In this document: positions 8,039 through 21,064 of the stretch, piece after piece | Layout of the letters: each line of letters begins with the position of its first letter | Numbering within the stretch: the stretch's first letter is position 1 | Source: an uncultured Oscillospiraceae bacterium | Lineage (GTDB): Bacteria; Bacillota; Clostridia; Oscillospirales; Oscillospiraceae | Assembly (NCBI GenBank): GCA_910588045.1 | Contig: CAJUPS010000001.1 | Coordinates: forward strand, 124,001 to 188,000 | DNA: 64,000 nucleotides | Reading direction: 5' to 3' | Notes under the pieces: generated by a model | The model's input: only the letters and a program-made list of their open reading frames with translations | What the model was told of the DNA's origin: nothing | Database searches by the model: none | Program-made: the position numbers and the translations under genes

Positions 8039-11000
8039 ATGGCCAAGGACAAGTTGTACGGCAAGACCCTGCGCAAGAACTTTGCCCGGCATGAGGAGAT
8101 CATGCCCATGCCCAATCTGCTGGAGATCCAGAAGGACTCCTACCAGTGGTTTTTGGACACCGGCCTGCGGGAGGTGTTCGCCGACGTGGGCGTCATCAGC
8201 GACTACGCCGACACCCTGGAGCTGAGCTTCATCGACTACAGCATGGATGAGCCGCCCAAGTATGACGTGGAGGAGTGCAAGGCCCGGGATGTGAACTACG
8301 CTGCGCCTCTGAAGGTCACGGTGCGCCTGCGCAACAAGAAGACCGACGTCATCAAGGAGCAGGAGATCTTCATGGGGGACTTCCCCCTCATGACCAAGTC
8401 CGGCACCTTCATCGTCAACGGCGCCGAGCGGGTCGTGGTCTCCCAGATCGTCCGCTCCCCCGGCATCTACTACGGCAAGGAGACGGACGTCAAGACCGAC
8501 CTGCCCATCCTCACCTCCCAGCTGATCCCCTACCGGGGCGCGTGGCTGGAGTATGAGACGGACGCCAATGAGCTCTTCTGGGTCCGTATCGACAAGAACC
8601 GCAAGCTGCCCATCACTTGCCTTATCCGTGCGCTGGGTCTGAAGGAGGATAGCGACATCCTCGACGCCTTCGGCGACGACCCCACCATCCGGGCCACCCT
8701 GGAGAAGGATGGCTGCAAGAGTTATGAGGAGGCCCTGCTGGAGATCTACCGGAAGCTGCGCCCCGGCGAGCCCCCCACGGTGGACTCCGCTGAGACGCTG
8801 ATCAACGGCCTGTTTTTCGACCCCCGCCGGTACGACCTGAGCACCGTGGGCCGGTATAAGTTCAACAAGAAGCTGGCCCTGTGGGTCCGGGCCGCAGAGC
8901 GGACCCTGGTGGAGCCCGTGATCCACCCCGCCACCGGCGAACTGCTCCACGAGCCGGGCCACGTCCTCACCCGCGGCGAGCTGCGGGAGCTGGACGCCAT
9001 CGGCGTCAACGAGGTCACCGTGGACGTGGACGGCCAGAGCCTGCGCATCTTCTCCAACCACATGTGCGACCTCAGCCGGTACGTGGACTTCGACCCCGTG
9101 GCCGAGTGCGGCATCAAGGAGCGGGTCCGCTTCTCTGTGCTCCAGGACCTGCTGACCCAGTACGAGGGTGACGATCTGAGGTACGCCATCCGCAGCCACG
9201 TAGACGAGCTGGTGCCCAAGCACATCATCGTGGACGACATTCTGGCCTCCATCAACTACATGAATGCCCTCAGCCACGGCCTGACCACCCGGGATGACAT
9301 CGACCACTTGGGCAACCGCCGTCTGCGGTGCGTAGGCGAGCTGCTGCAAAACCAGTTCCGCATTGGCTTCTCTCGCATGGAGCGGGTCATCCGGGAGCGC
9401 ATGACCATCCAGGACCTGGACATCGTTACCCCCCAGAGCCTCATCAATATCCGGCCCGTCACCGCCGCCATCAAGGAGTTCTTCGGCTCCTCCCCCCTCA
9501 GCCAGTTCATGGACCAGACCAACCCCCTGGCCGAGCTGACCCACAAGCGGCGTCTGTCCGCCCTGGGCCCCGGCGGTCTCTCCCGCGAGCGGGCCAGCAT
9601 GGACGTCCGGGATGTCCACTACAGCCACTATGGCCGCATGTGCCCCATCGAGACCCCGGAAGGTCCCAACATCGGCCTAATCAACTACCTGGCCACCTAC
9701 GCGCGGATCAACGAGTACGGCTTCATCGAGGCCCCCTTCCGGAAGGTGGACCACACCACAGCACGGGTCACCGACGAGGTGGTATACATGACCGCCGACG
9801 TGGAGGACCAGTATATCGTGGCCCAGGCGGCCGAGCCCACCGACGCGAAGGGGCATTTTATCAATGACCGTATCACCTGCCGCCACCGGGACGAGATCAT
9901 CGGCGTGGAGAAGGAGAAGGTGGACTTCGTGGACATCAGCCCCCGGATGATGGTGTCCATCGCCACGGCCATGATCCCCTTCCTGCCCAACGACGACGCC
10001 AACCGCGCCCTGATGGGCGCCAACATGCAGCGCCAGGCGGTGCCCCTGCTGCGGCCCGAGGCCCCGATCATCGGCACCGGCATGGAGCACAAGATCTGCA
10101 TGGACTCCGAGATCGTGGTGCTGGCCGAGGGCGACGGCGAGGTCGCCAAGGTGGACGCCACCTCCATCTCCGTGAAGTACGACAGCGGGGAGACCAAGGA
10201 CTACAAGCTGGTCAAGTTCCTGCGCTCCAACCATACCACCTGCATCAACCAGCGCCCCATTGTCTCCGTGGGCGAGCGGGTCCACGGGGCCGATCCCGCC
10301 AACGGCATCTCCCCCACCGTCCTGGCCGACGGCCCTGCCACCGAGCAGGGCGAGATCGCCCTGGGCCGGAACATCCTGGTGGGCTTCATGACCTGGGAGG
10401 GCTACAACTACGAGGACGCCGTCCTCCTCAACGAGCGCATGGTCCGGGAGGACGTGTATACCTCCATCCACATCGAGGAGTACGAGATCGACTCCCGGGA
10501 CACCAAGCTGGGCCTCGAGGAGATCACCCGGGACATCCCCAACGTGGGCGAGGACGCCCTCCACGACCTGGACGAGCGGGGCATCATCCGCATTGGCGCA
10601 GAGGTCCGCTCCGGCGACATCCTGGTGGGCAAGGTGACCCCCAAGGGCGAGACGGACCTCACCGCCGAGGAGCGCCTGCTGCGGGCCATCTTCGGTGAGA
10701 AGGCCCGGGAGGTCCGGGACACCTCCCTGAAGGTGCCCCACGGCGAGAGCGGCATCGTGGTGGATGCCAAGGTGTTCACCCGGGAAGCCGGTGACGAGCT
10801 GGGGCCCGGTGTCAACCAGGTGGTCCGGGTCTATATCGCCCAGAAGCGGAAGGTCTCCGTGGGCGACAAGATGGCCGGACGCCACGGCAACAAGGGCGTG
10901 GTCTCCCGGATCCTGCCCCAGGAGGATATGCCCTTCCTGCCCGACGGCACACCACTGGACATCGTGCTCAACCCCCTGGGCGTGCCCTCCCGTATGAACA

Positions 11001-11743
11001 TCGGCCAGGTGCTGGAGGTCCATCTGGGCTACGCCGCCAAGGCCCTGGGCTGGAAGGTGGCCACCCCCATCTTCGACGGGGCCAACGAGCAGGACATCGC
11101 CGACGCCCTCCAGCTGGCCGGTCTGGACCCGGAGGGCAAGAGCTGGCTCTACGACGGCCGCACCGGGGAGCGTTTTGACAACAAGGTTACCGTAGGCTAT
11201 GTCTACTTCATGAAACTCCACCACCTGGTGGACGACAAGATCCACGCCCGGTCTACCGGTCCCTACTCCCTGGTGACCCAGCAGCCCTTGGGCGGCAAGG
11301 CCCAGTTCGGTGGCCAGCGGTTCGGTGAGATGGAAGTCTGGGCCCTGGAGGCCTACGGCGCATCCTACACGCTCCAGGAGATTCTGACGGTCAAGTCCGA
11401 CGACGTCACCGGCCGTGTGCACACCTACGAATCCATCGTCAAGGGCCACAATGTGCCTAAGCCCGGCGTGCCCGAGTCCTTCAAGGTGCTGGTCAAGGAG
11501 CTCCAGGCCTTGTGCCTGGACATCCAGGTGCTGGATAAGGACGGCAACGTCATCGAGCTGAAGGACGACGACGACGAGATGACCACCTTCAATCTCTCCC
11601 GCATGGACCGGGACGACCGGGAGGAGTACGTGGCGGATGACGCCGCCTTTGAGGAATCCGGTTTCGCCATTGAGGATGTGGACGAGGATGACGACGACTT
11701 CGCCGCCGGGGACGAGGATGACGGCGATGATGAAGATTTTTGA
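8039..11743 (+). CDS. rpoB: DNA-directed RNA polymerase subunit beta
   Basis: 1234 residues. MAKDKLYGKTLRKNFARHEE and NLLEIQKDSYQWF match the Gram-positive RpoB N-terminus, so ATG 8039 is chosen over an upstream TTG. The rifampicin pocket reads FGSSPLSQFMDQTNPLAELT, then HKRRLSALGPGGL: all classical contact residues are wild type. The active-site GDKMAGRHGNKGVVS and the C-terminal clamp region are intact. A highly acidic Asp/Glu tail of ~25 residues ends the protein, beyond the conserved core. It is followed after 18 bases by rpoC with a GGGAGGAGA ribosome site. The usual rplJ-rplL neighbours are missing upstream. Confidence 0.98.
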   Translation: MAKDKLYGKTLRKNFARHEEIMPMPNLLEIQKDSYQWFLDTGLREVFADVGVISDYADTLELSFIDYSMDEPPKYDVEECKARDVNYAAPLKVTVRLRNKKTDVIKEQEIFMGDFPLMTKSGTFIVNGAERVVVSQIVRSPGIYYGKETDVKTDLPILTSQLIPYRGAWLEYETDANELFWVRIDKNRKLPITCLIRALGLKEDSDILDAFGDDPTIRATLEKDGCKSYEEALLEIYRKLRPGEPPTVDSAETLINGLFFDPRRYDLSTVGRYKFNKKLALWVRAAERTLVEPVIHPATGELLHEPGHVLTRGELRELDAIGVNEVTVDVDGQSLRIFSNHMCDLSRYVDFDPVAECGIKERVRFSVLQDLLTQYEGDDLRYAIRSHVDELVPKHIIVDDILASINYMNALSHGLTTRDDIDHLGNRRLRCVGELLQNQFRIGFSRMERVIRERMTIQDLDIVTPQSLINIRPVTAAIKEFFGSSPLSQFMDQTNPLAELTHKRRLSALGPGGLSRERASMDVRDVHYSHYGRMCPIETPEGPNIGLINYLATYARINEYGFIEAPFRKVDHTTARVTDEVVYMTADVEDQYIVAQAAEPTDAKGHFINDRITCRHRDEIIGVEKEKVDFVDISPRMMVSIATAMIPFLPNDDANRALMGANMQRQAVPLLRPEAPIIGTGMEHKICMDSEIVVLAEGDGEVAKVDATSISVKYDSGETKDYKLVKFLRSNHTTCINQRPIVSVGERVHGADPANGISPTVLADGPATEQGEIALGRNILVGFMTWEGYNYEDAVLLNERMVREDVYTSIHIEEYEIDSRDTKLGLEEITRDIPNVGEDALHDLDERGIIRIGAEVRSGDILVGKVTPKGETDLTAEERLLRAIFGEKAREVRDTSLKVPHGESGIVVDAKVFTREAGDELGPGVNQVVRVYIAQKRKVSVGDKMAGRHGNKGVVSRILPQEDMPFLPDGTPLDIVLNPLGVPSRMNIGQVLEVHLGYAAKALGWKVATPIFDGANEQDIADALQLAGLDPEGKSWLYDGRTGERFDNKVTVGYVYFMKLHHLVDDKIHARSTGPYSLVTQQPLGGKAQFGGQRFGEMEVWALEAYGASYTLQEILTVKSDDVTGRVHTYESIVKGHNVPKPGVPESFKVLVKELQALCLDIQVLDKDGNVIELKDDDDEMTTFNLSRMDRDDREEYVADDAAFEESGFAIEDVDEDDDDFAAGDEDDGDDEDF

Positions 11744-11761
11744 CCGGGAGGAGAAGGATAA

Positions 11762-15424
<3,663 letters not shown>

Positions 15425-15449
15425 CAGGGCGCAGAATATGAGATAGAAA

Positions 15450-15490
15450 AATATCCGCTGGAAGGCGCTTGCTTTCCAGCGGATATTCCT
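15450..15490 (+). terminator. rpoBC terminator
   Basis: A perfect 14-base-pair stem (15450-15463 with 15474-15487) and a short CCTTT tail directly after the rpoC stop. The T tract is weak but the stem is strong. Confidence 0.7.
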
Positions 15491-15528
15491 TTACTATAGG
15501 ATGCAGATCAAATTTTCAGGAGGCGGTT

Positions 15529-16074
15529 ATGGGAATCGGAATCATTGTGTGCGGCTTGAACGGCGCGGGGAAAAGTACGCTGGGAAGGGCCCTTGCGGAA
15601 AAATTGCAGTACCGTTTCATCGACATTGAGGACCTCTACTTCCCCAAGACCGATCCCCACTATCTGTATGCCTCCCCGCGTACCCGGGAAGAGGTTGCCG
15701 CACTGCTCTTCAGAGAGATAACGACCCATGAGAATTTTGTCCTGGCCTCCGTAAAGGGGGACTTCGGAGAAGCGTTCTCCCCGTTTTTCCGGTGCGCCGT
15801 TCTCATTGACGTTCCCCGGGAAATCCGGCTCCAGCGGGTCAGAGCCCGCTCCTTCGAGAAGTTCGGGGACAGGATGCTGCCGGGCGGAGATTTATATGAG
15901 CGGGAAGCGCAATTCTTCGACTTAGTGAAATCCAGAACCGATGACAGCGTAGAGAAATGGGTCCGAGGCCTGCGCTGTCCGGTGATCCGCTTGGACGGGA
16001 CCGGGCCCATCCCGGAAAATGTGGAACTGGTCATCCGGCAAATGCAGCGTTGCCACGTTTCCCAGGAAATTTAG
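15529..16074 (+). CDS. Small P-loop ATPase/kinase (AAA_18/shikimate-kinase-like)
   Basis: 181 residues. GLNGAGKST near residue 10 is a Walker A loop, and the length and layout fit nucleoside/shikimate-type kinases (FIDIEDLYF is a likely base-binding Asp region). An Arg-rich lid lies near 100-120 (REIRLQRVRARSFEKFG). The substrate is unknown. AGGAGG at 15518-15523 fixes the start at ATG 15529. The last 4 bases overlap the converging pepA stop. Appears monocistronic. Confidence 0.75.
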   Translation: MGIGIIVCGLNGAGKSTLGRALAEKLQYRFIDIEDLYFPKTDPHYLYASPRTREEVAALLFREITTHENFVLASVKGDFGEAFSPFFRCAVLIDVPREIRLQRVRARSFEKFGDRMLPGGDLYEREAQFFDLVKSRTDDSVEKWVRGLRCPVIRLDGTGPIPENVELVIRQMQRCHVSQEI

Positions 16075-17423
16075 CGCTTCTCCTCCGCCATATCCCGGCA
16101 CAACCGGTACAGCGTGGCCACCCCCATGCCTGTGGCCCCCTTGGGCTGGTAGGGCTGACTCATCTTCCCGGCGTGGCCAGTACCGGCGATGTCCAGGTGC
16201 AGCCAGGGCGTCTCCCCGGCAAAAGCGCCCAGGAACAGCCCCGCCGCAATGGCGCCGCAGCCGTCGCTGGAGTTGTACAGGTCGGCAACCGGGCTCTCAA
16301 TCAGCTTCTTGTACTCCGGGTAGTCCGGCATCCGCCAGAATTTCTCCCCTGTATGCTCCGCCGCAGCCTGGAGCGCTGCATAGAAGGCGTCGTCATTCGC
16401 CATCACTCCGGCGGCCACGCCGCCCAGCATCCGGGCGATAGCCCCCGTCAGAGTGGCGATGTCCACTACCTTGCAGGCGTTCTCCTTCTCGATGGCGTAG
16501 GTGATGGCGTCCGCCAGGATCAGACGGCCCTCGGCGTCGGTGCTGCCAATCTCAATGGTCTTGCCGGACATGGAGCCAATCACGTCGTCCGGCAGGAAGC
16601 TGGCCGGGGAAATCCGGTTCTCCACGGCGGGGATCACCGCTGTCACGTTCACGGGCACCCGATTTTCCGCCAGGGCCAGGAGCGCCGCGCTCACCGCCGC
16701 CCCGCCTGCCATGTCGCCCTTCATGCCCCGCATACTGGTCTTGAGGCTGTAGCCGCCGGAGTCGAAGCACACGCCCTTGCCCACCAGGGCGATGGGGGCG
16801 TCCTCCTCCCTGCCGCCGCGCCAGCGGAGGACGATCAGCCGGGGCGGATTGTCGGAGCTGTCCCCCACGGCGTGGAACGCCTTCATCCCCAGCGCCCGGG
16901 TCTCGCTCTCGTCCAACACCCGGACCTCCACGGGCAGACCCTCCGCCGCCTGGGCGACGGCCTGGGCCAACATCACCGGGGTCAGCTTGTTGGCGGGACG
17001 GTTCGTCAGGTCTCTGGCAAAGCAGATCCAGCGGTCCAGCGCCGCCGTCTCCTCCAGGACTTTTCCGGCGTCCGCCCTCTCCGTCCCCGTGAGATAGAGG
17101 GCAAAGGGCTTGTCCTCCTGCTTCTCCTTCCAGGTCTCCTGGCGATACAGCGCCAGCTCCGCCCCCTGGATCAGGGCAGCCAGCCCCTCTCCGCCCAGGA
17201 CCTCCACCACCGGCGCCGCGTCCAGCAGCGCACTCGAGCTCTCCAGGGTCCGCAGCTGCGCCGCCGCCCTGGCGGAAGAGCGCCGGACCTCCTCCGCGTC
17301 CGGCTTCTCCTCCATGTGCAGCAGGAGCTGTCCGGGTTCCCCCTGCTCCATTACACCCGTCCTGCCGTCCAGGCACGGCGTCAGCCGCCACTGGACGCTC
17401 TCTCCGTTCCAAAATTTTACCAT
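16071..17423 (-). CDS. pepA: M17 leucyl aminopeptidase
   Basis: 450 residues. The two-metal site of M17 aminopeptidases is visible: VGKGVCFDSGGYSLK (Lys and Asp ligands), then MKGDMAGG, then STDAEGRL. The family signature is NTDAEGRL, so the first Asn is Ser here while the Asp and Glu metal ligands are kept. Removes N-terminal residues from peptides in the cytoplasm. It lies 54 bases after the HD-GYP gene with its own strong AGAAGGAAGG ribosome site, so it may be read from the kinase/HD-GYP transcript. Its 3' end overlaps a convergent kinase gene by 4 bases. Confidence 0.93.
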   Translation of the reverse strand: MVKFWNGESVQWRLTPCLDGRTGVMEQGEPGQLLLHMEEKPDAEEVRRSSARAAAQLRTLESSSALLDAAPVVEVLGGEGLAALIQGAELALYRQETWKEKQEDKPFALYLTGTERADAGKVLEETAALDRWICFARDLTNRPANKLTPVMLAQAVAQAAEGLPVEVRVLDESETRALGMKAFHAVGDSSDNPPRLIVLRWRGGREEDAPIALVGKGVCFDSGGYSLKTSMRGMKGDMAGGAAVSAALLALAENRVPVNVTAVIPAVENRISPASFLPDDVIGSMSGKTIEIGSTDAEGRLILADAITYAIEKENACKVVDIATLTGAIARMLGGVAAGVMANDDAFYAALQAAAEHTGEKFWRMPDYPEYKKLIESPVADLYNSSDGCGAIAAGLFLGAFAGETPWLHLDIAGTGHAGKMSQPYQPKGATGMGVATLYRLCRDMAEEKR

Positions 17424-17477
17424 GGGATGATCCTTCCTTCTGTTGTCATTCTATATTTTCCGCCGGATCCTCCGGCA

Positions 17478-19325
17478 TCAGCCACCGCATTGCTCCGATC
17501 CGTACATCTGCCGGTACGCCTCCTGACGCCCCTCCTCCAGAGCCAGGCGGATCCTCTCCACTACGGCGGGGTCCCGCAGCCGGGCGGTGAGCATCGGCGA
17601 GAACTGCCGTCCCTCCATGTCGATCGCCTCTGCCACGGCGTCGTCAAAGGTCATGCTGACGCCCGTGTAGGACTGGGCCGAGTGCGTCACGTTTTCGATC
17701 CAGTCGATCAGGCTCACCACATCCACCATCTGGCGGCTGGGACACTCCAACCGCTTATACTCCTCCGGGTAACCGTGGGCGGAACCGTCGTACCAGGCGT
17801 GGTGCCCCAGGGCCACGGGGACAAATCGGGCGGTGGAGGGCCGATCCTCCAGCAGGACCCGCCCCGCCACCGTGTGCAGGCAGGTCACCTCGTACTCCTC
17901 GTCCATCCACTGCCGCACCGTGCGGGAGTACAGCTCCAGCACGCTGACCTTCCCCACGTCGTGGAGCAAGCCGCTCTGCATGGCGTCGCTCAGGACCTGC
18001 CGACGCTTCTCCGCCCGGTCCGTCAGACACCGGATCTCGGGGATGTCGTCGAAAAAGGTGGGCTCCTCGTCGAAGATCAGGCCGCACAGCGCCCGGGAGG
18101 CCACGCCCACCATCCAGGAGTGGAGGTACGCCTCCGGCATGAAGCGCAGCATCATCCATTGGATGAATTCCCCGTAGGGAATCCCACTGTTCGTCTCCAG
18201 GTACATGTAGGCCAGATGCCGGAGATAGATCAGGACCCGGTCGTCCTCCGACGCGGAAAAGGACTCCGCGTAGTCCATCGCCCGGCGGAACAGCGCGTCG
18301 ATATACCGCTCCCTGCCGGAGATCTTCTCCGGATACTGAAAGAGGTACTGGCAGTAGAACGCCGGGAGCGACAGGATCCCATACATACCGTCCGGGGAGC
18401 GGTCACCGGGTTCCCCGGCATCCAGCAGGGCCTCCACCCTGTTCAGCAGGCGGTCCAAGTCGTAGATGCCGCAGTAATATTCAATGGCATAGTAGGGGAA
18501 GATCCAGCGCAAGGGCAGCATCCCGTGGGTTGCCTGCGTCTCCTGGATCCGCCGCTGATAGACAATATAGGCGGACTCCATGATGCTGGCCATGTCCTCC
18601 GGCGTCATGACCTTCTCCTTGTTGTAGGAGATGCAGGTAGCCATCTGCTGGTTCGTCATATAGATAAAGCGGTCCCAGGGCAAGTCCGGGGCCAAACGCT
18701 GATAGGTCGCATCCTGCATAATCCGCAGCGTCTCCCGGACCAGGCGAATTTTCTCACCGGGAGACTTGAAGAGCCCCAGGGACATATTGGCGCGGGAGCG
18801 CAGGATGTAGCCGCGGGTCTCCGTATCCTCGATCTCCTCGTAGTATTTCAGGTAGGCCGCCGCCTCTGTGAAGTACAGGCGCATCTGGCTCACATACTTC
18901 TCCACGACCTCCAGCCCCAGCCCCACCAGCTTGTTGCACAGGCCGAAACAGCCCATCCCCATCCAGTAGAGATGGCGGATCGTGGCGTTGCGGTCCCCCC
19001 GCTGCCGGGCCAGACTCAGCAGCGCCCGGTGAATCAAGCGGAACAGCCCCTCATCCTGGGTCTCCGGGTTCCCGTACAGCTGGGCGGCGAACGCCTCCAA
19101 CTCCCGCAGCTCCTCGTCCCCCGCCGAAAACAGGTGATCCAGCAGGGGAAACAGGTTCTCACGCAGAAGCGCCAGGTTCTGACGGACCTTCTCCGCCGCC
19201 AGTACCTCGCTGCGGCGGAGAAGGCCGCCGTATTCCTCCAGGGACAGCTCTCCCGGCCTCCGGCACGCGGTCAGCTCGGCGATCTCCCGGATATTGGCAA
19301 GATATTGTTCCTGATATGCCTGCAT
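17478..19325 (-). CDS. HD-GYP domain protein with a long helical N-terminal region
   Basis: 615 residues. The C-terminal third carries the HD-GYP phosphohydrolase motifs: LLHDVGK (about 454-459), LHTVAGRVLL (483-492) and GHHAWYDGSAHGYP (507-520), where canonical proteins read HHExxDGxGYP. Such domains hydrolyse c-di-GMP or related dinucleotides. The ~430-residue N-terminal part is rich in Leu/Glu/Tyr helices, possibly TPR-like, with no family I recognise and no membrane segment. ATG 19325 is preferred over GTG 19331 because AGGGG is well spaced only for the ATG. It follows the hybrid histidine kinase gene by 27 bases, so it is probably an output or partner of that phosphorelay. Confidence 0.82.
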   Translation of the reverse strand: MQAYQEQYLANIREIAELTACRRPGELSLEEYGGLLRRSEVLAAEKVRQNLALLRENLFPLLDHLFSAGDEELRELEAFAAQLYGNPETQDEGLFRLIHRALLSLARQRGDRNATIRHLYWMGMGCFGLCNKLVGLGLEVVEKYVSQMRLYFTEAAAYLKYYEEIEDTETRGYILRSRANMSLGLFKSPGEKIRLVRETLRIMQDATYQRLAPDLPWDRFIYMTNQQMATCISYNKEKVMTPEDMASIMESAYIVYQRRIQETQATHGMLPLRWIFPYYAIEYYCGIYDLDRLLNRVEALLDAGEPGDRSPDGMYGILSLPAFYCQYLFQYPEKISGRERYIDALFRRAMDYAESFSASEDDRVLIYLRHLAYMYLETNSGIPYGEFIQWMMLRFMPEAYLHSWMVGVASRALCGLIFDEEPTFFDDIPEIRCLTDRAEKRRQVLSDAMQSGLLHDVGKVSVLELYSRTVRQWMDEEYEVTCLHTVAGRVLLEDRPSTARFVPVALGHHAWYDGSAHGYPEEYKRLECPSRQMVDVVSLIDWIENVTHSAQSYTGVSMTFDDAVAEAIDMEGRQFSPMLTARLRDPAVVERIRLALEEGRQEAYRQMYGSEQCGG

Positions 19326-19352
19326 CGGCACACCCCTTTTCTCCGGATTCCG

Positions 19353-21008
19353 TCAGCTCAGCCGCCGACACAGCACATCCTGAAGCCGCTCTAAGTCCAC
19401 CGGCTTGGACACATGCTCATTCATGCCCGCCTCTCTGGACAGGCGCACATCCTCCACGAAGGCGTTGGCCGTCATAGCCACGATCCACACCTCACCGGCA
19501 TCGGGCCGGTCCATCCGCCGGATGTTCCGAACCGCCTCATATCCGTCCATCACGGGCATCTGAATATCCATAAAGATGACGTCATACCAGCCCGCCGGGG
19601 CAGCAGCAAATTTTTCCACCGCATCCAGTCCGTTCTCCGCCGTCTCCACCTGAATGCCCGTCATACTCAGGAGCTCCACGCCAATCTCCCGGTTCAGCTC
19701 GTTGTCCTCCACCAGCAACGCCCGGTAGGCGCTGTAGTCCCCGTCGCGCGGTCCCGCCGCGTCTGCGTTTTCCCCGCTGTCCCCAATCAGGTGGGCGAGC
19801 GTATCCAGCAGGCGGCTCCCAAACAGCGGGCAGGGGACGAAGGCGTTCACCCCGTCCCGGACCGCCCGGTACTCGATCTGAGCCCAGTCCTCCTCCGACA
19901 CCAGCAGGATCGGGAACTCACGGCCCGCCAGCTGCCGGACATGGGCCGCCGCCGCCAGGGGCTGCATGTCCTCCAGCTCCTGTCCCAGCAGCAGCGCGCA
20001 GGGCATCCGGTCCTCGTACTTTGCCTCCGTGAGATAGGTAACGGCCTCCATGCCCCCCTCCAGGCGCACGGGCCTCAGTCCGCCGCTTCGGAGGCAGGTC
20101 TCCATCTGAACGGCGCGGTCCTCCCGCCGCTCGGCGATCAGCACGGAAGCCCCGGCGGGCAGGGCGCGTTCCCGCTCCTGGCGGGCGACTGGCAGGGGGA
20201 GCGCCACGGTAAACCGGCTCCCCGCCCCCTCCTCGCTCTCCACACGGATCTGACCGCCCATGGCGTCCACCAGATTCTTCACGATGGACATTCCCAGGCC
20301 CGTGCCCTCGATGCGCTCCACCGTGCTGCTGCGCACCCGCTCAAAGGGCAGGAAAATCCGCTCCAGGAACTCCTGGCTCATGCCGATCCCGTTATCCTCG
20401 CAGAGAAAGTCCAGCCACACGGCCCCCTCCTCCCGGGCGGGGCGCTGGCCGAAGCAGACACGGATACTGCCGCCCTCCTGGGTATACTTTACCGCGTTCC
20501 CGATGATGTTCACCAGGATCTGCCGCAGGCGGAGGGGGTCCCCCGTCAGGCTCTCCTCGCGGATCTCTCCGATCTCAAAGCGCAGGGACTGCCTTTTCTG
20601 TTCCGCCTGCGGACGGACGATGACAGCCACATCGTGGGTCAAATCCGCCAGGGAAAAGCGCTCCTGGCTGATGGTCATCCGCCCGCTGTCAATCCGGGAC
20701 ATATCCAACACATCGTTGACCAGGCTCATGAGATGGGCGGAGGCCGTGTGGATCTTGTCCAGACAGTCCTGGACCCGCGCCTTCTCGTCGATATGGCTCA
20801 GACCGATGGCCGTCATTCCCATGATCGCGTTCATCGGCGTGCGTATATCGTGGGACATACTGGAGAGAAACCGGCTTTTCGCGCGGTTCGCTTCTTCCGC
20901 CGCATCCAGCGCATCGCGCAGCGACCTGTTTTCCTGGGTCAGCTCCTCTACGCGTTGGGAGAGCGCCTGATTCCGCTCTCTATACTTGCCGTTTTCCAAT
21001 GCTCCCAT
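19353..21008 (-). CDS. Soluble hybrid histidine kinase with two receiver-like domains
   Basis: About 550 residues. Order: N-terminal coiled coil (about 5-45); HisKA with phospho-acceptor SMSHDIRTPMN; HATPase (VNIIGNAVKYTQEGG, EDNGIGMS, GTGLGMSIVKN); a degenerate receiver-like segment (about 285-400) lacking a clear phospho-Asp; and a C-terminal receiver (ALLVEDNELNREI, phospho-Asp in YDVIFMDIQMPVMDGYEA, ending VSKPVD). There is no signal peptide, transmembrane helix or PAS domain, so the input is cytoplasmic and unknown. ATG 21008 has GGGGG at eight bases. The next gene encodes an HD-GYP protein, suggesting a signalling pair. Function beyond phosphorelay is inference. Confidence 0.88.
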   Translation of the reverse strand: MGALENGKYRERNQALSQRVEELTQENRSLRDALDAAEEANRAKSRFLSSMSHDIRTPMNAIMGMTAIGLSHIDEKARVQDCLDKIHTASAHLMSLVNDVLDMSRIDSGRMTISQERFSLADLTHDVAVIVRPQAEQKRQSLRFEIGEIREESLTGDPLRLRQILVNIIGNAVKYTQEGGSIRVCFGQRPAREEGAVWLDFLCEDNGIGMSQEFLERIFLPFERVRSSTVERIEGTGLGMSIVKNLVDAMGGQIRVESEEGAGSRFTVALPLPVARQERERALPAGASVLIAERREDRAVQMETCLRSGGLRPVRLEGGMEAVTYLTEAKYEDRMPCALLLGQELEDMQPLAAAAHVRQLAGREFPILLVSEEDWAQIEYRAVRDGVNAFVPCPLFGSRLLDTLAHLIGDSGENADAAGPRDGDYSAYRALLVEDNELNREIGVELLSMTGIQVETAENGLDAVEKFAAAPAGWYDVIFMDIQMPVMDGYEAVRNIRRMDRPDAGEVWIVAMTANAFVEDVRLSREAGMNEHVSKPVDLERLQDVLCRRLS

Positions 21009-21051
21009 CTGTATCCCCCGTTTATGCTTGTACAAGCGTATGATGAAAATT

Positions 21052-21060
21052 ATTATACCA
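21052..21060 (-). promoter_or_regulatory. Candidate extended -10 promoter of the hybrid kinase operon
   Basis: On the minus strand TGGTATAAT (-10 TATAAT at 21052-21057) with a TG extension but no clear -35. A 12-base palindrome GCTTGTACAAGC (21026-21037) lies between it and the start codon. Confidence 0.45.
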
Positions 21061-21064
21061 TATT

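Noticed and set aside
15957..19394. 1145-codon rightward open frame
   Set aside because: Crosses pepA and the HD-GYP gene on the other strand; composition is that of a mirror frame.
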